Positions 43,502 through 49,996 of a stretch of 49,996 bases of DNA are shown piece by piece. The stretch lies in contig DFXM01000050.1 in the NCBI GenBank assembly GCA_002381695.1, positions 32,623-82,618 of the forward strand, given 5' to 3'. The position numbers were made by a program, and so were the translations under genes. Each line of letters starts with the position of its first letter. Within the stretch, counting starts at the first letter, position 1. The notes beneath the pieces were generated by a model. It searched no databases. It saw only the letters and a program-made list of their open reading frames with translations, and was not told the origin of the DNA. Source of the DNA: Clostridium sp. UBA4108 (GTDB lineage: Bacteria > Bacillota > Clostridia > Clostridiales > Clostridiaceae).

Positions 43502-44407
43502 ATGAGAATAGGGGATAGAGTCGTAAGAAAATCCCATGAAAAGGATATTATTTTTAAAATCATAGATATTATTGAAGAAGAAGGTACTAAAAAATATATT
43601 TTGAAAGGATTAAACATAAGAATTGAAGCTGACTGTGATGAGGATGATCTAGAAATTGTAGGTGGAGATGGTGTAGGAGAAAAGGATAAGGTATTTAATA
43701 AAAAAGTTAATACATGCATAAAAAAAGTTCTTTTGTCCAGATCAGGAAATAAATTTAGAGGAGAACATGCAAGAATATCAGATATAACTGTAAATAGAAA
43801 AGAAAAAAATATTCCCACTGCAGCGCAAAAGGAAATGTTTTTTGGAAGACCAGGGAAAATTCTTCATATAGACGGAGACCCTCAATATTTAGAAATATGT
43901 TTGAAAACATATAAGCAGCTTTTAATTGAAGCAGTTGGAAAGGTAGTAGCTGAACATGAACAGCCTAAGGTGATACTTGATTTAGTTAAAGAAATCAATC
44001 CAGATATAGTAGTTATAACTGGGCATGATGGGATGGGCAAAGATGTTAGGGATTATATAAGCTTAGAGAGCTACAGAAATTCAAAATACTTTGTAGAAAG
44101 TGTAGCCATACTTAGAAAATATAATTCTAATTATGATGACTTGGTAATATTTGCAGGAGCGTGCCAGTCAAATTATGAGGCTATATTGGATGCTGGTGCT
44201 AATTTTGCAAGCTCTCCAAATAGGGTTTTAATTCATTGCCTAGATCCAGTATTGCTATGTGAGAGAATAGCCTATACTAGTGTATCAAATATGGTAGGTA
44301 TTGAAGATGCTCTTGAAAATACAATTACAGGAATAAAAGGGGTAGGAGGATTACAGACAAGAGGAAAGTATAGAGAAGGATGTCCTAAGTCTCAGTATAT
44401 TAGATAA
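43502..44407 (+). CDS. yabG: Sporulation-specific protease YabG
   Basis: YabG is a spore-coat-associated protease that trims coat proteins and, in C. difficile, CspBA and preproSleC. The 301-residue product starts with the SH3-like MRIGDRVVRKSHEKDIIFKI, then GRPGKILHIDGDPQYLE, VITGHDGMGKDV and FAGACQSNYEAILDAGANF, with the conserved His and Cys that are thought to act in catalysis. Length is normal. GGAGAGGA precedes ATG 43502. It fits the spore-coat character of 33-44 kb. Confidence 0.95.
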   Translation: MRIGDRVVRKSHEKDIIFKIIDIIEEEGTKKYILKGLNIRIEADCDEDDLEIVGGDGVGEKDKVFNKKVNTCIKKVLLSRSGNKFRGEHARISDITVNRKEKNIPTAAQKEMFFGRPGKILHIDGDPQYLEICLKTYKQLLIEAVGKVVAEHEQPKVILDLVKEINPDIVVITGHDGMGKDVRDYISLESYRNSKYFVESVAILRKYNSNYDDLVIFAGACQSNYEAILDAGANFASSPNRVLIHCLDPVLLCERIAYTSVSNMVGIEDALENTITGIKGVGGLQTRGKYREGCPKSQYIR

Positions 44408-44423
44408 TAATATTATCATTGTC

Positions 44424-44718
44424 CCACAAAAAGTTAAAATACATGTGAATTATGAATTTTCTTCTTCATGACTTGCATAGGAGTTTGAAACAGTAAATTA
44501 GATTAAGAAATTCTAATCTTTTGCCCAGCTAAAATTCTCTAACCCTCACATTCGACGTCCTGTCTCAGGTTCACTAGCTTGTCGTCCTGACAAGCTTACG
44601 AGAATTTTATCTGTCCAAAAGAAGAATTTCTAAAATCAAATTTAAATAGTTTCTTCACTTCTTATGCAAGTCATTACAGAGAAATTTTATAATTCTAGTA
44701 TAGAAGTACTTTTTGTGG
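44424..44718. repeat. Hairpin repeat family C, 295-bp inverted element
   Basis: The exact ends CCACAAAAAGT and ACTTTTTGTGG enclose further matched arms: GACTTGCATAGGAG with CTTATGCAAGTC, AAGAAATTCT with AAGAATTTCT, and AAAATTCTC with GAGAATTTT. The centre has an AGCTTGTC/GACAAGCT stem. It is non-coding, same size class as family B but of different sequence. It lies just after yabG. Confidence 0.8.
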
Positions 44719-44730
44719 TCTAATCATATT

Positions 44731-44772
44731 ATATATTAAGTTGTAATTAAGTTTATATATTAGACAAATAGG
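44731..44772. repeat. End fragment of hairpin repeat family B (second)
   Basis: TTAAGTTGTAATTAAGTTTATATATTAGACAAATAGG matches the left end of the copy at 49903-49996; given here by key words TAAGTTGTAATTAAG and ACAAATAGG. It is a lone end, 13 bases from family C. Confidence 0.55.
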
Positions 44773-44883
44773 CTCTATCCGATAACTCATGATTACAACA
44801 GGCATGAATATTATGATAGAGAGTAAAAATATGAGCATATATTAGAGATTCATAACCTTTTGAAACTTTAACACTTTAAAGTG

Positions 44884-44912
44884 TTGACAACACATAGAAA
44901 CTATAATATAAT
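44884..44912 (+). promoter_or_regulatory. Consensus sigma-A promoter of the APC permease
   Basis: TTGACA (44884-44889), exactly 17 bases, TATAAT (44907-44912): a perfect consensus. It is framed by two palindromes, one overlapping the -35 box (44870-44885, AACACTTTAAAGTGTT) and one overlapping the -10 box (44903-44947). Confidence 0.8.
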
Positions 44913-44947
44913 CACCATAAATTTAAAATTTATGGTGATTATATTAT
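44903..44947 (+). promoter_or_regulatory. Perfect 22-bp inverted repeat over the -10 box and leader
   Basis: 44903-44924 and 44926-44947 are exact complements around a single base (arms contain TCACCATAAATTT and AAATTTATGGTGA). It could be an operator for a dimeric repressor or a strong hairpin at the very 5' end of the mRNA. The T-run of a terminator is absent. Confidence 0.65.
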
Positions 44948-45009
44948 GTTCACTAATGACTTATTATTAATGAGGACCTTAACGCAATGACAAAAGGAGT
45001 AATTTAATT

Positions 45010-46386
45010 ATGGAAAATAATTTACAAAAGAGATACGGGCTTCCTACTGCTATTGCAATGGTAGTGGGTATAGTTATCGGTAGTGGTGTATTTTTTAAGG
45101 CTGAAAAAATTCTTATTTCTACTGGGGGAAATCTTATTATTGGTATATTTGCTTGGATAATCGGGGGATTGATAATGGTATCCTGTGCTTATTCCTTTTC
45201 ATTACTTGCAGCTAAATATGAGAAATCAAATGGTATAGTAGACTATGCCGAAGCTGCTTTTGGAAAAACTTATGGATATATTGTTGGATGGTTCATGGCT
45301 ATAATTTATTATCCAACTATGACAGCTGTACTAGCCTGGTTATCTGCAAGATACACTTGTGTCTTGCTTAACTTTAAAGATCCTGTAACTGGCACTGAAG
45401 TATATGTTATTGCTGCTTTATATATGATTATAATTTATGCAATTAATGTCTTATCTCCGGTCTTAGCAGGAAAACTTCAAGTATCTACAACGGTTATAAA
45501 ACTAATTCCACTATGTCTTGTAGTCATAGTTGGAGTTATAATGGGCCTTACTTCAGGACAAACTATAGAGAATTTTACTGCAGTAACAGTAGAGGTAACT
45601 GACAATCCAATATTTACATCGGTGGTTGCAGCTGCATTTGCATACGAAGGGTGGATTATAGCCACAAGTATAAATGCAGAGCTTAAAAATGCAAAGAGAA
45701 ATCTACCTTTAGCTCTTTTAATCGGCACGATTACTATAGTTATTGTTTATGTTCTATATTTTATAGGTCTTGCAGGTGCCATGCCAACATCTGAATTCAT
45801 GGGTGGTGGTGAAGGTGCAGTTAAATTAGCCTTTAGTAAATTATTAGGTAATTTGGGGGGGAGCACATTATTTATATTTATTGTGATTTCTTGTCTTGGT
45901 ACCTTAAATGGTTTAATACTCGGTTGTACCCGAGGAATTTATGCACTAGCTGTGAGAGATATGGGACCTAAACCTGAGATGTTTAAACAAGTTGATAGGG
46001 TAACAAATATGCCAACAAATTCATCTGTGATTGGATTACTTTTAACTTCAATGTGGTTAACTATTTGGTATGGAAATTTTGCAGGTTGGTGGACAACCTT
46101 CCTTGATATATCAGAGCTCCCAACGGTAACTATGTATGCACTATATATTCCAATATTCATTTGGACTATGAGGGCTATGAAGGACCTTAGTGGGTTCAAA
46201 AAAGTAATGCTTTCAATTTCTATAATTGGGTCAATATTTATGATTGTAGCTGCTTGCTATTCCCATAAATTTGCCGTGGTTATTTATCTTATAGCATTCT
46301 TTATTATAATGGTTGTAGGACTTTACCTTAAAGATTCAAAAGTCAAAGTTGCTAATAACGAAAATAATATAGAAGGTATACAATAA
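45010..46386 (+). CDS. APC-family amino-acid permease
   Basis: A 458-residue membrane protein with about twelve helices. The first helix has the APC signature GIVIGSGVFFKAEKIL, and FAYEGWIIATSINAELKN is the conserved helix 6 region of the family. Similar clostridial proteins are secondary amino-acid transporters; the substrate cannot be told. GGAGT precedes ATG 45010. It is a single-gene unit followed by the T-box region at 46.5 kb, and a functional link with that transporter is possible but unproven. Confidence 0.9.
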   Translation: MENNLQKRYGLPTAIAMVVGIVIGSGVFFKAEKILISTGGNLIIGIFAWIIGGLIMVSCAYSFSLLAAKYEKSNGIVDYAEAAFGKTYGYIVGWFMAIIYYPTMTAVLAWLSARYTCVLLNFKDPVTGTEVYVIAALYMIIIYAINVLSPVLAGKLQVSTTVIKLIPLCLVVIVGVIMGLTSGQTIENFTAVTVEVTDNPIFTSVVAAAFAYEGWIIATSINAELKNAKRNLPLALLIGTITIVIVYVLYFIGLAGAMPTSEFMGGGEGAVKLAFSKLLGNLGGSTLFIFIVISCLGTLNGLILGCTRGIYALAVRDMGPKPEMFKQVDRVTNMPTNSSVIGLLLTSMWLTIWYGNFAGWWTTFLDISELPTVTMYALYIPIFIWTMRAMKDLSGFKKVMLSISIIGSIFMIVAACYSHKFAVVIYLIAFFIIMVVGLYLKDSKVKVANNENNIEGIQ

Positions 46387-46524
46387 TCTTTAATAACAAT
46401 TATAAATAGAAAAGTACAGTGAACAGACAGAGAAGGAGTGAATACTGTGACTTTGTAATCCTTAGGAGTAATTAAAAATAAATCGCTGTAATGAAAAAAG
46501 TTTTTTGTCAGAAAAAATATTATA

Positions 46525-46552
46525 TTGACAAATCATAAAAAGATGTTATTCT
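46525..46552 (+). promoter_or_regulatory. Sigma-A promoter of the T-box operon
   Basis: TTGACA (46525-46530), 16 bases, TATTCT (46547-46552), placed about 75 bases before stem I of the T-box leader. Confidence 0.7.
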
Positions 46553-46581
46553 GTTAATATATTAGAAATTAACAGAATAAC
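46545..46581 (+). promoter_or_regulatory. Inverted repeat over the -10 and start site
   Basis: GTTATTCTGTTAAT (46545-46558) and ATTAACAGAATAAC (46568-46581) are exact complements nine bases apart. Because it covers the -10 box it may be a repressor operator, giving a second control layer besides the T-box. Confidence 0.55.
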
Positions 46582-46624
46582 AAAATAACAATACAGTGAA
46601 AAAGGAAAGTAATTATATTGTAGG

Positions 46625-46857
46625 TAAGTACAGAGAGGAAGAGTAGGTGAGAACTTCCGTTGCTGGTATAATGAAGTGCCCTTTGGAGTAGAAGAGCCGA
46701 AATGTTACAAAGTAGGATCTTAACGGTTCGCCGTTTATAGCGATCAGGTATCAAGATGTACCTTAAGATGTGAGTGGGATATTTATATCCAATTTAGAGT
46801 GGAACCGCGGAGTAATAGCTTCGTCTCTTAATAATATAAGAGACGGGCTTTTTTTAT
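46625..46857 (+). ncRNA. T-box riboswitch, probably cysteine-specific
   Basis: AGAGAGG and the distal loop lead to a specifier region AATGAAGTGCCCTTTGGAG; in register with known leaders the codon is TGC (Cys, 46677-46679), though GTG (46676-46678) cannot be excluded. The conserved antiterminator word AGAGTGGAACCGCGG is at about 46796-46810. The terminator CGTCTCTTA/TAAGAGACG with T7 is at 46822-46855. Uncharged tRNA would allow expression of the transporter genes that follow. The gap 46387-46944 is thus fully regulatory. Confidence 0.92.
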
Positions 46858-46944
46858 ATTTAAATATAGAGTTATTAAAATTTTTAGCTAAAAATTAATA
46901 TATAAAATTTATTAAACAAGAGAAATGGAAAGGAAAATAAACCA

Positions 46945-47610
46945 ATGAATATAGATTTAGAATTTATTTTTGAAAATATACCACTATATGGTGAGGCTAT
47001 GTTGGTGACTTTAAATTTAGCCATTTGGGGAATTCTATTATCTTTGGTAATAGGGCTTATTTGTAGCATAATTCTATATTATAAAATTAATGTGTTAAAA
47101 CAAATTGTGTGCTGTTATGTTGAATTATCAAGAAACACACCATTATTAATACAATTATTTTTCATATATTACGGCTTAACTAAATTAGGAATCACAATGA
47201 GTGGATATACGTGTGGAGTCATAGGATTAGCCTTTTTAGGCGGAAGTTACATGGAGGAGTCCTTTAGAGCAGGCTTTGAAGCAGTACCAGATTCACAGCT
47301 AGAAGCTGCTAAAAGTTTAGGTCTTAGTAAGATAAAAATTATAAGATATATAGTTTTACCTCAAGCATTTTCAGTATCAATACAGTCAATTGGAGCTAAT
47401 TGCATATTTCTATTGAAAGAAACATCAGTGGTTGGAGCTATTGCAGTAGCTGATTTAATGTTTCTAGCTAAGGACTTAATAGGCATGTATTATAAAACAA
47501 CAGAGGCATTAATTATGGTAGTAATAGCATATTTAATTATACTTTTACCTATGTCAATATTTTTTAGATATCTAGAAAGGAGGATGAGATATGCTCAGTT
47601 TGGGGTTTAG
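46945..47610 (+). CDS. Polar amino-acid ABC transporter permease 1 (probably cysteine)
   Basis: A 221-residue inner-membrane subunit of the HisMQ/GlnP class with five helices. The EAA loop reads EAAKSLGLSKIKIIRYIVLPQAF, the contact site for the ATPase. An early word SRNTPLLIQLFFIYYGL is typical. It is the first gene of the T-box operon and overlaps permease 2 by 20 bases, so the two probably form a heterodimeric pore. Confidence 0.9.
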   Translation: MNIDLEFIFENIPLYGEAMLVTLNLAIWGILLSLVIGLICSIILYYKINVLKQIVCCYVELSRNTPLLIQLFFIYYGLTKLGITMSGYTCGVIGLAFLGGSYMEESFRAGFEAVPDSQLEAAKSLGLSKIKIIRYIVLPQAFSVSIQSIGANCIFLLKETSVVGAIAVADLMFLAKDLIGMYYKTTEALIMVVIAYLIILLPMSIFFRYLERRMRYAQFGV

Positions 47611-48268
47611 TGATGTTCTTAGTAGTAATAATATAAGCAGACTTTTTGGTGGATTATTAGTAACGGCTGAAATATCAATTATAGCAGTAATACTTTCAGT
47701 GTTTATTGGAATTATTATGGGGATTATTATGAATTCTAAAAACAAAATAATTAAGGCAATAACCTCTTTATATCTAGAAGCAGTTAGAATAATACCAATA
47801 CTTGTATGGTTATTTATAGTTTACTTTGGAATGAGCTCAGCTTTTAATATTAATTTGAATGGAGAATTCGTTTCAATACTTGTATTTACCCTTTGGGGTG
47901 TAGCTGAGATGGGAGATATAGTTAGGGGAGCTTTGATATCTATACCAAAGCATCAAGAAGAAGCCAGTATAACACTTGGATTAACAAAGCTTCAAATGTA
48001 TATGTATATATTGATTCCTCAAGCAGTGAGAAGAATGATTCCAGGAGCTATAAACTTAAGTACAAGGATTATAAAAACTACACCCTTAGTAATATTAGTT
48101 GGAGTAGTTGAAGTAGTAAAAGTAGGTCAGCAAATAATTGAGAGATCAGTATTGAAGGATCCTATGGCATCATTTTGGATTTATGGGTTCATCTTTATTT
48201 TATATTTTATGATTTGTTATCCATTATCGCTAGCTGCAAAGAGTTTAGAGAAAAAATGGAGCTGCTAG
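47591..48268 (+). CDS. Polar amino-acid ABC transporter permease 2 (probably cysteine)
   Basis: A 225-residue paralogue of the preceding gene. The EAA loop reads EEASITLGLTKLQMYMYILIPQAV. ATG 47591 follows AGGAGG within the end of permease 1. Five helices are predicted. Translation is coupled with permease 1. Confidence 0.9.
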   Translation: MLSLGFSDVLSSNNISRLFGGLLVTAEISIIAVILSVFIGIIMGIIMNSKNKIIKAITSLYLEAVRIIPILVWLFIVYFGMSSAFNINLNGEFVSILVFTLWGVAEMGDIVRGALISIPKHQEEASITLGLTKLQMYMYILIPQAVRRMIPGAINLSTRIIKTTPLVILVGVVEVVKVGQQIIERSVLKDPMASFWIYGFIFILYFMICYPLSLAAKSLEKKWSC

Positions 48269-48287
48269 CAGAGAGGTGAAAGTGATT

Positions 48288-49013
48288 ATGTTAAAAATTA
48301 GTAATTTGGTTAAGGAATATGACAATACAGAAGTACTTAAAAATATAAACCTAGAAATTGATAAAGGTGAAGTTCTAGTTATATTGGGACCTTCTGGTTG
48401 TGGAAAGAGTACATTATTAAGATGTATAAATGGGTTAGAAAAAATAAGTAAAGGAACAATTAGATTTGATAAATATGGACAAGTAGAAAAAGATGCAAAG
48501 TGGGAGGAAGTAAGACAACACATAGGAATGGTCTTTCAAAGTTATGAACTATTTCCACATATGAGTGTAATAGATAATATACTACTTGCACCAACTAAAG
48601 TTCAAAAAAGAGAGAAGACTGAAGTGCTGAAGCAAGCAGAGGAACTACTGACCAAGGTAGGACTATTAGAAAAAAAAGATGCATTTCCAAGGCAGTTATC
48701 AGGAGGACAAAAACAGAGAATTGCTATAGTGAGGGCATTATGCATGAATCCAGAAATTATGTTATTTGATGAAGTAACTGCAGCCTTAGATCCAGAAATG
48801 GTTAGAGAAGTTTTAGATGCGATACTTAGTCTTGCCAAATCAGGTATGACTATGGTTATCGTCACCCATGAAATGGATTTTGCAAGGGCAGTAGCAGATA
48901 GAATTATATTTATGGATAAAGGTGAAATCTGTGAAGAAGGTAATCCAGAAGACTTTTTTACCAATCCTAAAACTGAAAGGGCAAAAAATTTTCTTAATAT
49001 ATTTAAATACTAA
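48288..49013 (+). CDS. Polar amino-acid ABC transporter ATPase (probably cysteine)
   Basis: A start at ATG 48288 is used because GAGAGGTGA precedes it; GTG 48276 lies within that site. The 241-residue ATPase has Walker A GPSGCGKSTLLR, Q-loop VFQSYELFPHM, signature LSGGQKQRIAIVRAL, Walker B IMLFDEVTAALDPEM (Val for the usual Pro) and the switch His in VTHEMDFA. Length and motifs match GlnQ-type subunits. Confidence 0.93.
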   Translation: MLKISNLVKEYDNTEVLKNINLEIDKGEVLVILGPSGCGKSTLLRCINGLEKISKGTIRFDKYGQVEKDAKWEEVRQHIGMVFQSYELFPHMSVIDNILLAPTKVQKREKTEVLKQAEELLTKVGLLEKKDAFPRQLSGGQKQRIAIVRALCMNPEIMLFDEVTAALDPEMVREVLDAILSLAKSGMTMVIVTHEMDFARAVADRIIFMDKGEICEEGNPEDFFTNPKTERAKNFLNIFKY

Positions 49014-49037
49014 AATTAGAGAATGAGGAGGAAGAAA

Positions 49038-49889
49038 ATGAAAAAATTATTATCAATATTAATGAGCTTAGTATTAGTATCAGGGGTATTAGTAGGTTGC
49101 AATATTAATGGTAACTCCAAAGAAAACACAGCAGATAACGGAACAGGATCAATTGAACAGATTAAAAAAAATGGAATAATAAAGATTGGAGTATTTAGTG
49201 ATAAGCCACCATTTGGATATGTAGATGAAAATGGTGTAAGTCAAGGTTATGATGTTGAAATAGCAAAGAGATTGGCTAAGGATTTACTTGGTGATGAATC
49301 TAAGGTTGAATTTGTACTTGTTGAAGCAGCAAATAGAGTGGAATATTTACAATCAAATAAGGTTGATATTATATTAGCCAACTTTACAGTAACTGATGAG
49401 AGAAAAGAAAAAGTTGACTTTGCAAATCCTTATATGAAGATTGCACTAGGGATAGTATCACCGGATGGAGCACCTATAACATCAGTGGATGAACTAAAAG
49501 GTAAAACACTAATAGTAAATAAAGGAACAACAGCAGAGGCTTATTTTACAAAGAATCATCCAGATATAAAACTATTAAAATATGAACATAATACAGAGGC
49601 GTTTGAAGCATTAAAAGACAATAGAGGTGCAGCTTTAGCACATGACAATACATTATTATTTGCTTGGGCAAGGGCAAATGAAGGATACTCAGTAGGTATA
49701 TCATCACTTGGAAATCAAGACACAATAGCTCCTGCCGTAAAAAAAGGCAATACAGAGTTGGTAAATTGGATTAACGATGAAATATCAGCCATGGGAAAAG
49801 ATGGGTCAATAAGAGAGGCTTATAATAAGGCGTTATTACCAGCTTATGGGGATTCAGTAAAGGCAGAAGATATAATTATTGAAGAATAA
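49038..49889 (+). CDS. Cysteine ABC transporter solute-binding lipoprotein (CjaA-like)
   Basis: Start ATG 49038 follows AGGAGG; the in-frame start at 49023 overlaps it. The 283-residue product has a lipoprotein signal with lipobox LVGC, then a type 2 periplasmic-binding fold. The words GVFSDKPPFGYVDENG, EFVLVEAANRVEYLQSNKVD, ILANFTVTDERKEKVDF, VNKGTTAEAYFTKNHPDIK and NTLLFAW closely resemble, from memory, the Campylobacter jejuni cysteine-binding protein CjaA. Together with the TGC specifier this supports cysteine uptake. Confidence 0.88.
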   Translation: MKKLLSILMSLVLVSGVLVGCNINGNSKENTADNGTGSIEQIKKNGIIKIGVFSDKPPFGYVDENGVSQGYDVEIAKRLAKDLLGDESKVEFVLVEAANRVEYLQSNKVDIILANFTVTDERKEKVDFANPYMKIALGIVSPDGAPITSVDELKGKTLIVNKGTTAEAYFTKNHPDIKLLKYEHNTEAFEALKDNRGAALAHDNTLLFAWARANEGYSVGISSLGNQDTIAPAVKKGNTELVNWINDEISAMGKDGSIREAYNKALLPAYGDSVKAEDIIIEE

Positions 49890-49902
49890 TATTTAAAATT
49901 AG

Positions 49903-49996
49903 GATATATAAGTTTCAATTAAGTTTGTGCATAATACAAATAGGTTTATTACAAAAATTGAATTAACTAGAACTTCATATTATTACTGCTCAACCG
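49903..49996. repeat. Left arm of hairpin repeat family B (copy 4, cut by window edge)
   Basis: Starts TATATAAGTTTCAATTAAG and ends ATTATTACTGCTCAACCG at the last base of the window. Its inner part is the near-exact complement of positions 1-35. Confidence 0.75.

Noticed and set aside
43399..43818. Minus-strand ORF opposite yabG
   Set aside because: It is antisense to the well-supported YabG frame and has no family features.

Overview
The window is about 30% GC, uses strong AGGAGG-type ribosome binding sites with many GTG/TTG starts, and carries spore-coat genes (YabG, CotS-type kinase folds, CotSA-like glycosyltransferases), AdhE, a T-box and LytR-CpsA-Psr proteins. This points to an anaerobic spore-forming Clostridium (sensu lato); I cannot name the species. 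Both ends of the window lie inside copies of the same hairpin repeat, so it may be one whole contig that broke at repeats.

Layout. (1) 0.1-5.8 kb: a large secreted helical-repeat protein, a type IV pilin-like protein and a WG-repeat/DUF3298 protein. (2) 6.0-14.8 kb: surface-polysaccharide genes (rfbD, a hexapeptide acyltransferase, a Wzx-type flippase, a phosphoglucomutase/phosphomannomutase), a secreted zinc-protease-like protein with three cell-wall-binding repeats, and a REP-associated tyrosine transposase (RAYT) flanked by GC-rich palindromes that recur through the window. (3) 15.2-19.1 kb: three tandem LytR-CpsA-Psr ligases on the minus strand. (4) 19.2-31.0 kb: a mannose-1-phosphate guanylyltransferase gene (manC-type) split by a 10,629-bp element (about 19527-30155). 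The element carries a large serine recombinase, an EamA transporter, two facing GC-rich repeat arrays, a cobalamin-riboswitch-controlled cobalt transporter (cbiMNQO), a YczE-like membrane protein and an immune-inhibitor-A protease. (5) 31.4-32.9 kb: an RRNPP-type regulator with a small exported-peptide gene. (6) 33.5-40.3 kb: spore-coat-like glycosyltransferases and CotS-family proteins. (7) 40.5-44.4 kb: adhE with a Rex-like operator, then yabG. (8) 45.0-49.9 kb: an APC amino-acid permease and a T-box-controlled ABC transporter that looks specific for cysteine.

Main result. The junctions of the 10.6-kb element look like true serine-integrase attL and attR sites. The four half-sites share an RCCWAK-type motif at 14 bp (chromosome side) or 19 bp (element side) from one common A/C crossover point. 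Precise excision would rebuild a 355-residue ManC in frame. The promoter in front of the split gene resembles a sigma-K (late mother-cell) promoter and the neighbourhood is rich in spore-coat genes. The simplest model is a skin-like or SPbeta/spsM-like element whose excision during sporulation restores a spore-polysaccharide gene; this timing is inference.
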